Positions 44,655 to 54,589 of a DNA stretch of 64,000 bases are shown here, in pieces (position 1 is the first letter of the stretch; each line of letters starts with the position of its first letter). This stretch comes from Sinorhizobium terangae. GTDB lineage: Bacteria; Pseudomonadota; Alphaproteobacteria; Rhizobiales; Rhizobiaceae. The stretch lies in the NCBI RefSeq assembly GCF_009601505.1, contig NZ_WITC01000059.1, positions 17,919 to 81,918 on the forward strand, in the 5' to 3' direction. The notes under the pieces were generated by a model, which was not told where the DNA came from, searched no databases, and worked only from the letters and a program-made list of their open reading frames with translations. The position numbers were made by a program, and so were the translations under genes.

Positions 44655-45416
44655 ATGAAAGACGTCAGCTTCCAACTCTACAGCGCCCGCAATTTTCCGC
44701 CGCTCGCCGACGTGCTCGCCGCCGTCGGCAAGGCTGGCTATACTCAGGTCGAGGGCTACGGCGCGCTTTACGCGTCGCTGACCGACGAAGAGGTCGCTGA
44801 CTTCAAGCGCGGTCTCGAACGCAGCGGCGTCACCATGCCGACGGCGCATTTCGGCATCGACATGCTGGAGCAGGAGCCGGCGAGGGTGCAGCGGATCGCC
44901 GATGCGCTTGGCATCCGGGCGATCTACTGCCCTTACCTGATGCCGGACCAGCGCCCGAGCGATGCGGCCGGCTGGCGCGCCTTCGGTGCACGCCTGCAAG
45001 CGGCGGGCAAACCTTTCCGGGATGCGGGTCTCGACTTCGGCTGGCATAACCACGACTTCGAATTCCATGCCCTCGCGGATGGCTCCACACCACTGGACCA
45101 CATCTTCTCCGGCGGCCCGGATCTTTCCTGGGAGGCCGATATCGCCTGGATCGTGCGTGGCGGCGCCGATCCCTTCGCCTGGATCGCGAAATACGGCAGC
45201 CGTATCACTGCGGTCCACGTCAAGGATATCGCGCCGAGGGGCGAGAAGGTTGATGAGGACGGCTGGGCCGATGTCGGCCATGGCACGATCGACTGGAAGG
45301 GGCTCGTAAAGGCGCTCTCCGCAACCTCGGTGAAATATTTCATCGCCGAACACGACAACCCCAGCGACTTCCGGCGCTTTGCTGAACGTTCGCTGGCTTC
45401 CATCCAATCCTATTGA
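44655..45416 (+). CDS. Sugar phosphate isomerase/epimerase (AP endonuclease 2-like TIM barrel)
   Basis: A 253-residue protein of the xylose-isomerase-like TIM barrel superfamily (IolE/IolI type). Visible segments are FQLYSARNFPPLADVLAAVG, the metal-site regions DFGWHNHDFEFH and ADIAWIVRGG, and ITAVHVKDIA. It is likely an isomerase, epimerase or dehydratase in the same sugar pathway; the substrate is unknown. ATG 44655 has GAGGAG upstream. The next gene follows within 15 bases. Confidence 0.85.
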   Translation: MKDVSFQLYSARNFPPLADVLAAVGKAGYTQVEGYGALYASLTDEEVADFKRGLERSGVTMPTAHFGIDMLEQEPARVQRIADALGIRAIYCPYLMPDQRPSDAAGWRAFGARLQAAGKPFRDAGLDFGWHNHDFEFHALADGSTPLDHIFSGGPDLSWEADIAWIVRGGADPFAWIAKYGSRITAVHVKDIAPRGEKVDEDGWADVGHGTIDWKGLVKALSATSVKYFIAEHDNPSDFRRFAERSLASIQSY

Positions 45417-45431
45417 GTGACGGAAAAAAAC

Positions 45432-46568
45432 ATGAAGACGAAGGAACTTGGCGTCGGCATCATTGGATGCGGCAACATCTCCACCACCTATTTCAAGCTC
45501 GCGCCGCTCTTCAAGGGCATCAGGATGGTCGCGTGCGCCGACATCAACCCGGCAGCGGCCGAGGCACGGGGCGCGGAATATGACGTGACGGCGCAGAGCA
45601 TCGAAGCGCTGCTGGCCAATCCGGAAGTGGACATCATCGTCAATCTCACGATCCCGGACGCGCATTTTCCCGTTTCGAAGGCGATCCTCGAAGCCGGAAA
45701 ACATGTCTACTCCGAAAAGCCCCTGGTCCTGACACTGGAGCAGGGCGAGGAACTCAGGGCTGTCGCCAAGGCGAAGGGCCTTACGGTCGGCTGCGCACCG
45801 GATACCTTCCTCGGCGGTGCGCACCAACTCGCCCGCGACTACATCGACGCCGGCAAGATCGGCCGCATTACATCGGGAACCTGCCACGTCATGGGCCCCG
45901 GCATGGAGATGTGGCATCCGAATCCGGATTTCTTCTTCCTGCCAGGCGGTGGTCCGGTGCTCGATCTCGGACCTTACTACATCGCCAACCTCATCAACCT
46001 GATCGGCCCCGTGAAGCGCGTCGCTGCGCTCTCGTCTATGGCCAACGAGACGCGGACGATCACCAGCGCACCGCGCAATGGTGAGGTCATTCCGGTCAAG
46101 ACGCCGACCAACATCCATGCGCTGCTCGAATTCCAGAACGGCGCGACGATCACGCTTTCGGCAAGCTGGGATGTCTGGTCGCACCGCCATGCCAACATGG
46201 AGCTCTATGGCACCGAAGGATCGCTGTTCGTGCCGGACCCCAATTTCTTCGGTGGCGCCGTCGAGGCGAGCGGGCGTGACAAGAACATTCAGCCTCTGGA
46301 AATGTGGGAGCATCCCTTTGCGGTCAACAACTGGGATCACCCGGCGGGGCCGATCGCCAACTATCGCACGGCCGGTCTCGCGGACATGGCGAACGCCATT
46401 CTCAACGGCCGCGACGCGCGCTGCTCGCTCGACCGCGCGCTTCACGGCGTCGACGTAATGGTGTCGATCCTGAAATCCGGCGAGGAGGGGCGGTTCGTGA
46501 CGCTTTCGACCACCTGCACGCAGCCGGCCGCACTGGGCATCGAAGAGGCGCAGGCGCTGCTGCGGTAA
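45432..46568 (+). CDS. GFO/IDH/MocA-family sugar dehydrogenase
   Basis: A 378-residue NAD(P)-dependent oxidoreductase. It has the Rossmann motif GVGIIGCGNISTTYF and the catalytic-region motif EKPLVLT (Glu-Lys-Pro). A C-terminal alpha/beta domain includes GGGPVLDLGPYYIANLINLIG. It oxidises or reduces a cyclic sugar or inositol-like compound; the substrate is not predictable. ATG 45432 was chosen; GTG 45417, right after the previous stop, is the alternative. It is in the same operon as the isomerase genes. Confidence 0.88.
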   Translation: MKTKELGVGIIGCGNISTTYFKLAPLFKGIRMVACADINPAAAEARGAEYDVTAQSIEALLANPEVDIIVNLTIPDAHFPVSKAILEAGKHVYSEKPLVLTLEQGEELRAVAKAKGLTVGCAPDTFLGGAHQLARDYIDAGKIGRITSGTCHVMGPGMEMWHPNPDFFFLPGGGPVLDLGPYYIANLINLIGPVKRVAALSSMANETRTITSAPRNGEVIPVKTPTNIHALLEFQNGATITLSASWDVWSHRHANMELYGTEGSLFVPDPNFFGGAVEASGRDKNIQPLEMWEHPFAVNNWDHPAGPIANYRTAGLADMANAILNGRDARCSLDRALHGVDVMVSILKSGEEGRFVTLSTTCTQPAALGIEEAQALLR

Positions 46569-46576
46569 AGGGGCGA

Positions 46577-46739
46577 ACCCCTCCCCAAACCCTCCCTACA
46601 AGGGGGAGGGGCTTGGCGCCTCCGGCACTCGCCTGCCTACTTCCGGCCTTTTGCGTGCGGTCGATGTCGCTGAGACGGAGGAGGGAAGGTGCGGCAGGGT
46701 GAGCCGCTCCCCCTTGTGGGGAGGGGTTGGGGAGGGGTA
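46577..46739. repeat. Rhizobiales palindromic element, dehydrogenase-AKR intergenic
   Basis: The arms at about 46577-46616 and 46706-46739 are inverted copies of the GGGGAGGGTTTGGGGAGGGG type. They are near-identical to the element at 655-816, with an unlike interior. It fills the gap before the aldo-keto reductase gene. Confidence 0.85.
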
Positions 46740-46771
46740 TCAAGCGCCATCCGAAACGAAGGAACATCGAC

Positions 46772-47800
46772 ATGGCCTGGCAACCGGCGGAAAACCGATA
46801 CGAGAAGATGAAATACAATCGCTGCGGCAAGAGCGGGCTGAAGCTGCCAGCGATCTCGCTCGGCCTGTGGCACAATTTCGGCGGCGACACGCCGCACGAG
46901 CGTAAGATCGACATGTGCCGTACGGCCTTCGATCTCGGCATCACCCATTTCGACCTCGCCAACAACTACGGTCCGCCGCCTGGATCGGCTGAAACTGCCT
47001 TTGGCGAGATCATGCGCACCGACTTCGCCAATTTGCGCGACGAACTGATCATCTCCTCCAAGGCCGGTTACGACATGTGGCCGGGACCCTATGGCGAATG
47101 GGGCAGCCGCAAATATCTGATCGCTTCCTGCGACCAGAGCCTGAAGCGGATGGGCCTCGACTACGTCGACATCTTCTATTCCCACCGCTTCGATCCGGAC
47201 ACACCGCTCGAAGAGACCTGCGGCGCGCTCGACCACATCGTCCGTTCGGGCAGGGCGCTCTGTGTCGGCATCTCGTCCTATAATTCGCAGCGCACCCGCG
47301 AAGCGGCGGCGATCCTTAAGGATCTCGGAACGCCGTGCCTGATCCACCAGCCGAGCTATTCCATGCTCAACCGCTGGGTCGAGGACGACGGGCTCATCGA
47401 TACGCTCGAAGATCTAGGCATCGGCTCGATCGTCTTCTCGCCGCTTGCCCAGGGCATGCTGACGACGAAGTACCTAAACGGGATCCCCGAGGATAGTCGC
47501 GCGGCCCAGAACCACTTCCTCAAGAAGGATTTCATCCGTCCGGCGATCATCGACAACATCCGCAAGCTGAACGGCATTGCGGACCGCCGTGGCCAGACTC
47601 TGGCGCAGATGGCGCTTGCCTGGGTGCTGCGCGGCGGCCGTATTACGTCGGCTCTGATCGGCGCCAGCCGGTCCGGGCAGATTATCGATTGCGTCAAGGC
47701 GCTCGAGAACGACAGCTTCACGACGGAAGAACTCGCCGAGATCGATCTCTATGCGCGCGAGGCCGATATCAACCTCTGGGCCAAGTCGGCGGAGCTCTAA
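46772..47800 (+). CDS. Aldo-keto reductase (L-glyceraldehyde-3-phosphate reductase-like)
   Basis: A 342-residue aldo-keto reductase of the YghZ/AKR14 type. Visible segments are RCGKSGLKLPAISLGLWHNF, the catalytic region FDLANNYGPPPGSAE (Asp, Tyr), KAGYDMWPGPYGEWGSRKYL (Lys), the DIFYSHRFD histidine, and the C-terminal NADPH motif ALIGASRSGQI. Members reduce small aldehydes; here it may handle a sugar breakdown product. It is the last gene of the carbohydrate run and is separated from it by a palindromic repeat. ATG 46772 has AAGGAAC upstream. Confidence 0.88.
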   Translation: MAWQPAENRYEKMKYNRCGKSGLKLPAISLGLWHNFGGDTPHERKIDMCRTAFDLGITHFDLANNYGPPPGSAETAFGEIMRTDFANLRDELIISSKAGYDMWPGPYGEWGSRKYLIASCDQSLKRMGLDYVDIFYSHRFDPDTPLEETCGALDHIVRSGRALCVGISSYNSQRTREAAAILKDLGTPCLIHQPSYSMLNRWVEDDGLIDTLEDLGIGSIVFSPLAQGMLTTKYLNGIPEDSRAAQNHFLKKDFIRPAIIDNIRKLNGIADRRGQTLAQMALAWVLRGGRITSALIGASRSGQIIDCVKALENDSFTTEELAEIDLYAREADINLWAKSAEL

Positions 47801-47819
47801 ACAGAGCGAATTCATTGAT

Positions 47820-47838
47820 TTGCCTCGATTTTAGGCAA
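47820..47838. promoter_or_regulatory. Inverted repeat upstream of the TRAP binding-protein gene
   Basis: TTGCCTCGATTTTAGGCAA has 6-bp arms and a 7-base spacer. It lies just after the aldo-keto reductase gene and about 257 bases before the TakP-like gene, before the hairpin at 47851. It could be a regulator site or part of a terminator structure. Confidence 0.3.
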
Positions 47839-47850
47839 TATTGACTTATC

Positions 47851-47887
47851 TCCGGCGCCTTAGACAAAAGTCGAAGAAGGCGCCGGA
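47851..47887 (+). terminator. Terminator-like hairpin after the aldo-keto reductase gene
   Basis: An 11-bp perfect stem, TCCGGCGCCTT at 47851-47861 paired with AAGGCGCCGGA at 47877-47887, has a 15-base loop. No U-tract follows. Confidence 0.6.
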
Positions 47888-48085
47888 AAACCGCTGCTGG
47901 ACATGCAATTGTGAATATGTATGGTGCAGTGGTGCCGGTCCCGCCTGCCAGATGTTTCCTGTGCGCGGCCGGCAAAACGAGGAGGTATGAGCTCTCCCGA
48001 CGCTCTGGAGCGGACCGAGGAAAGGGCTCAACGAACGGTGTCGCAGGCGCGCGATTGCGCCTGTAGCCGTCATGGCGGGAAATAG

Positions 48086-49201
<1,116 letters not shown>

Positions 49202-49230
49202 GCTGCTCTCGCAATCGTAGAAGCGAAAAA

Positions 49231-49260
49231 CCCCGGGGCTTGGCTCCGGGGTATTTCTTT
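49231..49260 (+). terminator. Rho-independent terminator after the TRAP binding-protein gene
   Basis: CCCCGGGGCTTGGCTCCGGGG forms a stem (CCCCGG/CCGGGG) followed by TATTTCTTT. It starts 29 bases after the stop codon. Confidence 0.85.
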
Positions 49261-49287
49261 GGCGTCTCGAAATATCGGCGCCATGCT

Positions 49288-49382
49288 ACTGCATGTTTCC
49301 TTAAACCAGCCGATTTTCAAAAACATGCAGCAGTTCAAAGTACTACAGGCCCTTTGCGCGTCTGATAACGCGCGGCTGTAGG
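49288..49382 (+). repeat. RIME1-like palindromic element, copy 2
   Basis: A two-palindrome element. The first is around CTGCATGTTTCCTTAAA...AAACATGCAG; the second runs from CTACAGGCCCTTTGCGCGTC to CGCGCGGCTGTAG. The same layout occurs at 59151, 60261 and 61537. It lies between the convergent TRAP genes. Confidence 0.8.
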
Positions 49383-49516
49383 ACAGGCTCCGCCGGACTC
49401 ATTCGCGACCGCGGGGCGCGATGGCAGACGAAAAAAGCCCCCGAATGCCACTTCGACATTCGGGGCCTCGTTGTTGCGGTCGGCCTGCCGGGAGATGGTC
49501 AGGCCGGATTGCTTCA

Positions 49517-51310
49517 TCAGTTGAACTTAGGCGGTGCGCTGAGATCGGTCGCCGGCTTGTTTTGCTGAGCGGGCGCGTTGTTCGGCTGCGCCGGCTGCTG
49601 ACCGTTGTCGAGCGGACTGCCGCCCGGAAGTTGCAGGCCGCCCGGAAGGCCGAGGCCGCCGCCATTGTCCGGGAGCGTCAGTCCGCCGCCACCCGTTCCG
49701 AAGCCCGGCACCTCGATCTTGATGGTGGACGGATCCACGGCCGCGCCGCTTCCCTTGTAGTGCATGACCATCTGCGGGAACATGATCGTCAGCGCTACCA
49801 TGAGGATCTGGATACCGACGAAAGGCACGGCACCCCAATAGATCTGGCCGGTGGTGACCGGTTGGGTGATCTTGCCGGTCACCTTGTCGAGGTATGGCAC
49901 CCTGGCTGCGACCGAGCGCAGGTAGAAGAGCGCGAAGCCGAAGGGCGGATGCATGAAGCTCGTCTGCATGTTGATGCCGAGCAGCACGCCGAACCAGATG
50001 AGGTCGATCCCGAGCTTGTCGGCCGCCGGTGCGAGCAGCGGCACGATGATGAAGGCGAGCTCGAAGAAATCGAGGAAGAATGCCAGGAAGAAGACCAGCA
50101 GGTTGACCGCGATCAGGAAGCCGACTTCGCCTCCCGGCATCGCCGTCAGCAGATGTTCCACCCAGATGTGCCCGTTGACGCCATAGAAGGTCAGCGAGAA
50201 GACGCGCGCGCCGATCAGGATGAACAGCACGAAGGCGGAAAGGCGCGTCGTGGCGGTCAACGCCCCGCGTACGACATCGAGAGTAAGACGACCCTTGGCG
50301 GCCGCCATGATCAGGGCGCCGACCGCGCCCATCGCTCCGCCTTCCGTCGGCGTCGCGATGCCGAGGAAGATCGTGCCGAGCACCAGGAAGATCAGCGCAA
50401 GCGGTGGGATCAGGACGATGATGACCTGCTGGGCTAACCGGGACAGCGCATTGATCTTGAACGCGCGGTCGATGAGCGCGACGACATAGATGAACGCGAC
50501 GCCGACCGTCGCCCCGAGGATGTCCGCGTTTTCGCCCTGCGTCGGCGAAAGGTAGACGTGGGCGGCGTAGGCGATGCCAGCCGCCACGACGAGGGCGACG
50601 ATAAGCGACGCGACGCCCGAGCCTAGCGTTCGGGCTTCAAGCGGCAGTGCCGGCATCGAGTCGCGTTTCAGGAATGACATGAGCAGGACGTAACCCATGT
50701 ACAGGCCCGTCAGCACGAGGCCCGGGATGAGGGCGCCGGCATACATGTCGCCGACAGAGCGGCCGAGCTGGTCGGCAAGGACGATCAACACGAGCGAGGG
50801 CGGGATGATCTGGGCGAGCGTGCCGGAGGCCGCGATCACCCCGGACGCCACGCGCCGGTCGTAGCCGTAGCGCAGCATGATCGGCAGCGAGATCAGCCCC
50901 ATTGCGATGACCGAGGCGGCAACCACGCCGGTGGTTGCCGCAAGCAGAGCGCCGACGAAGATGACCGCATAGGCAAGACCGCCGCGGACGGGACCGAAGA
51001 GCTGGCCGATCGTGTCGAGCAGATCCTCGGCCATGCCGGATTTCTCGAGCACGATGCCCATGAAGGTAAAGAAGGGGATGGCGAGCAACGTGTCGTTGGA
51101 CATCACCCCCCAGAACCGTTCCGGCAGCGCGTTGAGCAGCGGCCAGGAGAGGTTGATCGAATCCGAAAGCGGCGCGAGTTCCACGCCGATAATGAAGAAC
51201 AGGAGACCGTTGGCGGCAAGCGAAAAGGCGACAGGGTAACCCAGCATCAGGAACACGATCAGCGACACGAACATGATCGGCGCCAGGTTTTCAGCAATGA
51301 ACTCAATCAT
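49517..51310 (-). CDS. TRAP transporter large membrane subunit (DctM-like)
   Basis: A 597-residue, about 12-helix membrane protein of the DctM family. Visible segments are LMLGYPVAFSLAANGLLFF, FFTFMGIVLEKSGMAEDLLD, AATTGVVAASVIAMGLISLP, ASGTLAQIIPPSLVLIVLAD and TPTEGGAMGAVGALI. It provides the ion-coupled transport pathway. The last 70 or so residues form an unusual Gly/Pro/Asn/Gln-rich tail beyond the last helix. Its start overlaps the stop of the small-subunit gene (ATGA). Confidence 0.92.
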   Translation of the reverse strand: MIEFIAENLAPIMFVSLIVFLMLGYPVAFSLAANGLLFFIIGVELAPLSDSINLSWPLLNALPERFWGVMSNDTLLAIPFFTFMGIVLEKSGMAEDLLDTIGQLFGPVRGGLAYAVIFVGALLAATTGVVAASVIAMGLISLPIMLRYGYDRRVASGVIAASGTLAQIIPPSLVLIVLADQLGRSVGDMYAGALIPGLVLTGLYMGYVLLMSFLKRDSMPALPLEARTLGSGVASLIVALVVAAGIAYAAHVYLSPTQGENADILGATVGVAFIYVVALIDRAFKINALSRLAQQVIIVLIPPLALIFLVLGTIFLGIATPTEGGAMGAVGALIMAAAKGRLTLDVVRGALTATTRLSAFVLFILIGARVFSLTFYGVNGHIWVEHLLTAMPGGEVGFLIAVNLLVFFLAFFLDFFELAFIIVPLLAPAADKLGIDLIWFGVLLGINMQTSFMHPPFGFALFYLRSVAARVPYLDKVTGKITQPVTTGQIYWGAVPFVGIQILMVALTIMFPQMVMHYKGSGAAVDPSTIKIEVPGFGTGGGGLTLPDNGGGLGLPGGLQLPGGSPLDNGQQPAQPNNAPAQQNKPATDLSAPPKFN

Positions 51311-51882
51311 GGGCGCACCTCCGGCCCCACGGCTTCGTCAAGCGGCGCATGCGTCGGCACATAGGGGGTGGGATCGTCCATATTTCCCGTCATGACGGCG
51401 ATTTTCTTGATGATTTCCGAAACACCCTGCAGGGCCAGCAGCACGAAGCCGATGAGCAGGATGGCTTTTGCCGGCCAGATGATGAGGCCGCCTGCGCTCG
51501 AGGAGACTTCGCCCGACACATAGGACATCCGGACGTAAGGGACGAGATAATAGAGCATGAGCAGCACGAACGGCATCAGGAAGAAGACGTGACCGAAGAG
51601 GTCGATCCAGTGCTGCACACGGCGCGAGAAACTGCCGTAGACGACGTCGATGCGGATGTGTTCGTTCTGGCTGAGCGTATAGGCGGCGGCGAACATGAAG
51701 GCGGCGCCGAAGAGATACCACTGTGCCTCGAGCCAGGCATTCGACGACATGTTGAAGATTTTTCGGATGACGGCATTGCCCGCGCTGACGAGCACGGCGA
51801 CCAGAATGAGCCAGCCGACCGCCTTGCCGATATTCTCGGTGACAGTGTCGATCAACCGACTGAAGCCGAGTAACGGTTTCAT
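51307..51882 (-). CDS. TRAP transporter small membrane subunit (DctQ-like)
   Basis: A 191-residue protein with four predicted helices of the DctQ family: AVGWLILVAVLVSAGNAVIRK, AWLEAQWYLFGAAFMFAAAYTL, the NEHIRIDVVY motif, and WPAKAILLIGFVLLALQGVSE. It partners with the large subunit encoded immediately downstream. ATG 51882 has GGGAGGAAC upstream. Confidence 0.92.
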   Translation of the reverse strand: MKPLLGFSRLIDTVTENIGKAVGWLILVAVLVSAGNAVIRKIFNMSSNAWLEAQWYLFGAAFMFAAAYTLSQNEHIRIDVVYGSFSRRVQHWIDLFGHVFFLMPFVLLMLYYLVPYVRMSYVSGEVSSSAGGLIIWPAKAILLIGFVLLALQGVSEIIKKIAVMTGNMDDPTPYVPTHAPLDEAVGPEVRP

Positions 51883-52357
51883 CAAGTTCCTCCCCGCAAT
51901 GGCTGTTTTTATCTTTCGCCAAGCACAGTCACAGTGCCGATTTCAAGCCTCCTTTCAAGTCCGAAGCCCAATTTTCCGGGATAGCGAGATCGTCTCAGAC
52001 GAAAGTCGAATACGGGGCGGGAGGAAATGCCCAAGACTTAGGCAGGGCGCGCCGCGATCGCTGTTTTCTCCACAAGTTGCGCTCCACGGAATGGTCATCG
52101 GTCTGCTTCATGCTTAAGCCGATTCGGGAGTAAGACCATTTTGACCTGCTCCTCCCGCACCGGTAACGGCGTGACGGGGTCTTGAAACGCTTCGGAGTTT
52201 CAGGCTGGATGCGCTCGCCAAGAATCTAGAGAGGGATGAGGAAAAGTGTGCGCGGTTTTCCGCCCGCATCCCGCTCTAACTTATTAGAATCGATCACGTT
52301 TATGATTTTGGGTCGATTCGACCCAAAATCATCGTGATCCAAGGGAAGAGGCAAGCC
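51883..52357. other. Intergenic region TRAP / GH43
   Basis: About 475 bases between the divergent TRAP small-subunit and GH43 genes. I see no convincing gene or RNA. The main structure is the palindrome at 52292-52339 just before the GH43 start. Confidence 0.5.
52292..52339. repeat. Long perfect palindrome upstream of the GH43 gene
   Basis: The inner 31-base palindrome (52302-52332) has 15-base arms ATGATTTTGGGTCGA and complement around a single T. It is flanked by outer arms GATCACG (52292-52298) and CGTGATC (52333-52339). It resembles a motif widely repeated in Rhizobiaceae intergenic regions (from memory), but its place 19 bases before the ATG means it could affect translation or act as an operator. 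Confidence 0.7.
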
Positions 52358-53980
52358 ATGGTCGCGACTATCCGCAACCCGATCCTTCCGGGCTTCAACC
52401 CGGATCCGTCGATCTGCCGGGTCGGCGACGATTATTACATCGCCACGTCGACTTTCGAATGGTATCCGGGCGTGCAGATCCACCATTCACGCGATCTCGT
52501 GAACTGGCGACTCGTGCGCCGGCCGCTGGAGCGAGCCAGCCAGCTCGACATGCGCGGCAACCCGGATAGCTGCGGCATCTGGGCGCCGTGCCTGTCCTAT
52601 TCGGACGGACTGTTCTGGCTGGTCTATACCGACGTCAAGCGCTTCGACGGCAATTTCAAGGACGCGCACAACTACATCGTCACGGCGGAAGCGGTGGAGG
52701 CGACCTGGTCCGATCCAGTGTACGTCAATTCGTCCGGCTTTGACCCCTCGCTCTTCCATGACGACGACGGCCGCAAGTGGTTCCTCAACATGCAGTGGAA
52801 CCACCGCACCGAGAGCTTCGGCGGGGCGCCGAAGAGTCCGGCTTTCGACGGGATTCTCCTGCAGGAGTGGGACGAGCGTACTCGCCGGCTCGTCGGACCG
52901 GTCAAGAACATTTTCGCCGGCAGCTCACTCGGTCTGGTCGAGGGCCCGCATCTCTTCAAGCGCAACGGCTGGTACTATCTGACGGTCGCGGAAGGTGGCA
53001 CCGGCTATGATCATGCGGTGACGATGGCGCGTTCGCGCACCATCGACGGCCCCTACGAGATGCACCCGAACACCCACCTCATTACCTCGAAGAATCATCC
53101 CGAAGCCGCGCTGCAGCGGGCGGGGCACGGGCAATATGTCGAGACGCCGGACGGGCAGGCCTACCATACCCATCTCTGCGGACGCCCGCTGCCGCCGAAG
53201 CGGCGCTGCACCCTCGGCCGCGAGACGGCGCTGCAGAAATGCGTCTGGCGCGAGGATGGCTGGCTGTACCTCGAAAACGGCGGCGCGGTCCCTGACGTCA
53301 CCGTCCCGGCGCCGGCAGACACTAGCGTCGTCGCGCAGCCAGACGTGGTCGAGACCGATTTCGACGAGGGCGCGCTTCCTTTCGAGTTCCAGTGGCTGCG
53401 CACGCCTGTGGCCGATCGCATCTTTTCACTGACGTGGCGGGAAGGGCACCTCCGGCTCTTCGGCCGGGAAAGCATCGGCAGCTGGTTCGAACAAGCACTG
53501 GTGGCGCGGCGGCAGGAGCACCATTCCTTCCGGGCTGAGACCGTTGTCGAATTTGCGCCAGAGACTTACCAGCAGGTGGCCGGCCTGACGCATTACTACA
53601 ATCGGCACAAGTTCCACGCTTTGGGCGTGACCTGGCACGAAAAGCTCGGACGGGTCGTCACCATTCTCTCGTGCCCCGGCGATTTTCCGCATGGCCGTCT
53701 GGAGTTTCCGGCAGGCAGCGGCGTCGCGGTGCCGGAGGGACCCATCCATCTGGCGATGGAGGTGCGTGACAACGACCTCCAGTTCTATTGGCGGGCGACG
53801 GAGCGGGACACATGGCAGGCAATCGGCCCTGTGCTTGACGCGGGCGTCGTTTCCGACGAGGGCGGACGTGGCGAGCATGGCTCGTTCACCGGCGCCTTCG
53901 CCGGCATGTTCGCCTTCGACACCTCGGGCAACGCATTGCCGGCCGATTTCGATCATTTTCGTTATCAGGCGCTTATGTAA
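52358..53980 (+). CDS. Glycoside hydrolase family 43 protein (beta-xylosidase type)
   Basis: A 540-residue cytoplasmic GH43 enzyme. The catalytic base Asp is in NPILPGFNPDPSICRVGDDY. STFEWYPGVQIHHSRDL follows, then the pKa-modulating Asp region SSGFDPSLFHDDDG and the general acid Glu in LVEGPHLFKRNGWYYL. A C-terminal beta-sandwich domain begins near residue 320 (FQWLRTPVADRIFSLT), as in XynB-type beta-xylosidases. It probably cleaves xylo-oligosaccharides or arabinosides. ATG 52358 has AAGGGAAGAGG upstream. No transporter gene is adjacent on this strand. Confidence 0.9.
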   Translation: MVATIRNPILPGFNPDPSICRVGDDYYIATSTFEWYPGVQIHHSRDLVNWRLVRRPLERASQLDMRGNPDSCGIWAPCLSYSDGLFWLVYTDVKRFDGNFKDAHNYIVTAEAVEATWSDPVYVNSSGFDPSLFHDDDGRKWFLNMQWNHRTESFGGAPKSPAFDGILLQEWDERTRRLVGPVKNIFAGSSLGLVEGPHLFKRNGWYYLTVAEGGTGYDHAVTMARSRTIDGPYEMHPNTHLITSKNHPEAALQRAGHGQYVETPDGQAYHTHLCGRPLPPKRRCTLGRETALQKCVWREDGWLYLENGGAVPDVTVPAPADTSVVAQPDVVETDFDEGALPFEFQWLRTPVADRIFSLTWREGHLRLFGRESIGSWFEQALVARRQEHHSFRAETVVEFAPETYQQVAGLTHYYNRHKFHALGVTWHEKLGRVVTILSCPGDFPHGRLEFPAGSGVAVPEGPIHLAMEVRDNDLQFYWRATERDTWQAIGPVLDAGVVSDEGGRGEHGSFTGAFAGMFAFDTSGNALPADFDHFRYQALM

Positions 53981-54109
53981 GTGAATTCACTTTATAAGGA
54001 AACGATCATAAAGGACGGTTATCATTGCATATTTGTAATCCAATGTTTCATCTTCGGTTCAGCAAGTGAACCGTAGTTTCGAGGGGCAGACAACGAAAGG
54101 AAGCCCCTC

Positions 54110-54478
54110 ATGAAACGTCTCATCATTGCCCTGGTCGCCAGTTCCCTCCTGGCAAGCCCCATGGCTTTCGCCCAGCCTTCCGGATCTTTGGAGGTTGCGC
54201 AGGCGCATGACCGGTACCGGTCCAAGTCTGTCGACCGCCACGTATATAAGCATGTCGACAAGACCGTAGAAAAGCGCGTGATCGTCAAGAAGCATCGCTG
54301 GGCGCGTGGCCATCGCTTGAGCCCGGCAGAGCGTCGCCATATTGCCTATGTCCGTGACTACCGGCGCTACAAGCTGCGCACGCCGCCACGCGGCCAGCAA
54401 TGGGTGCGCGTCGACAACGATTTCCTCCTGATCAGCCTTGCGACCGGCGTGATCGTCGGGCTTGCCGCCGCGCACTGA
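54110..54478 (+). CDS. Small secreted RcnB-like protein
   Basis: A 122-residue protein with a clear signal peptide (MKRLIIALVASSLLASPMAF, then AQP). A basic, His/Tyr/Arg-rich mature region follows, with a C-terminal segment GQQWVRVDNDFLLISLATGV of the RcnB type. RcnB proteins are periplasmic and linked to nickel/cobalt homeostasis in enterobacteria; in rhizobia the role is unknown. ATG 54110 has AAAGGAAG upstream. A short GC hairpin (GGCGGC...GCCGCC, about 54497-54518) follows the stop. It may be relevant that the zinc uptake genes are adjacent. Confidence 0.75.
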   Translation: MKRLIIALVASSLLASPMAFAQPSGSLEVAQAHDRYRSKSVDRHVYKHVDKTVEKRVIVKKHRWARGHRLSPAERRHIAYVRDYRRYKLRTPPRGQQWVRVDNDFLLISLATGVIVGLAAAH

Positions 54479-54589
54479 TCCCCAGCAGTTTGAAGAGGCG
54501 GCGGCCTGTCGGCCGCCACCTTCTCGGGCGACGAGAGGAGATGAAAGGCGAGCATCGAGAACCTACCTCGCCGCCATGGGAGGGAGACG

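Noticed and set aside
53980..54110. A riboswitch or small RNA between GH43 and the RcnB-like gene
   Set aside because: The gap is short and A+T-rich but shows no defined stem set or terminator.
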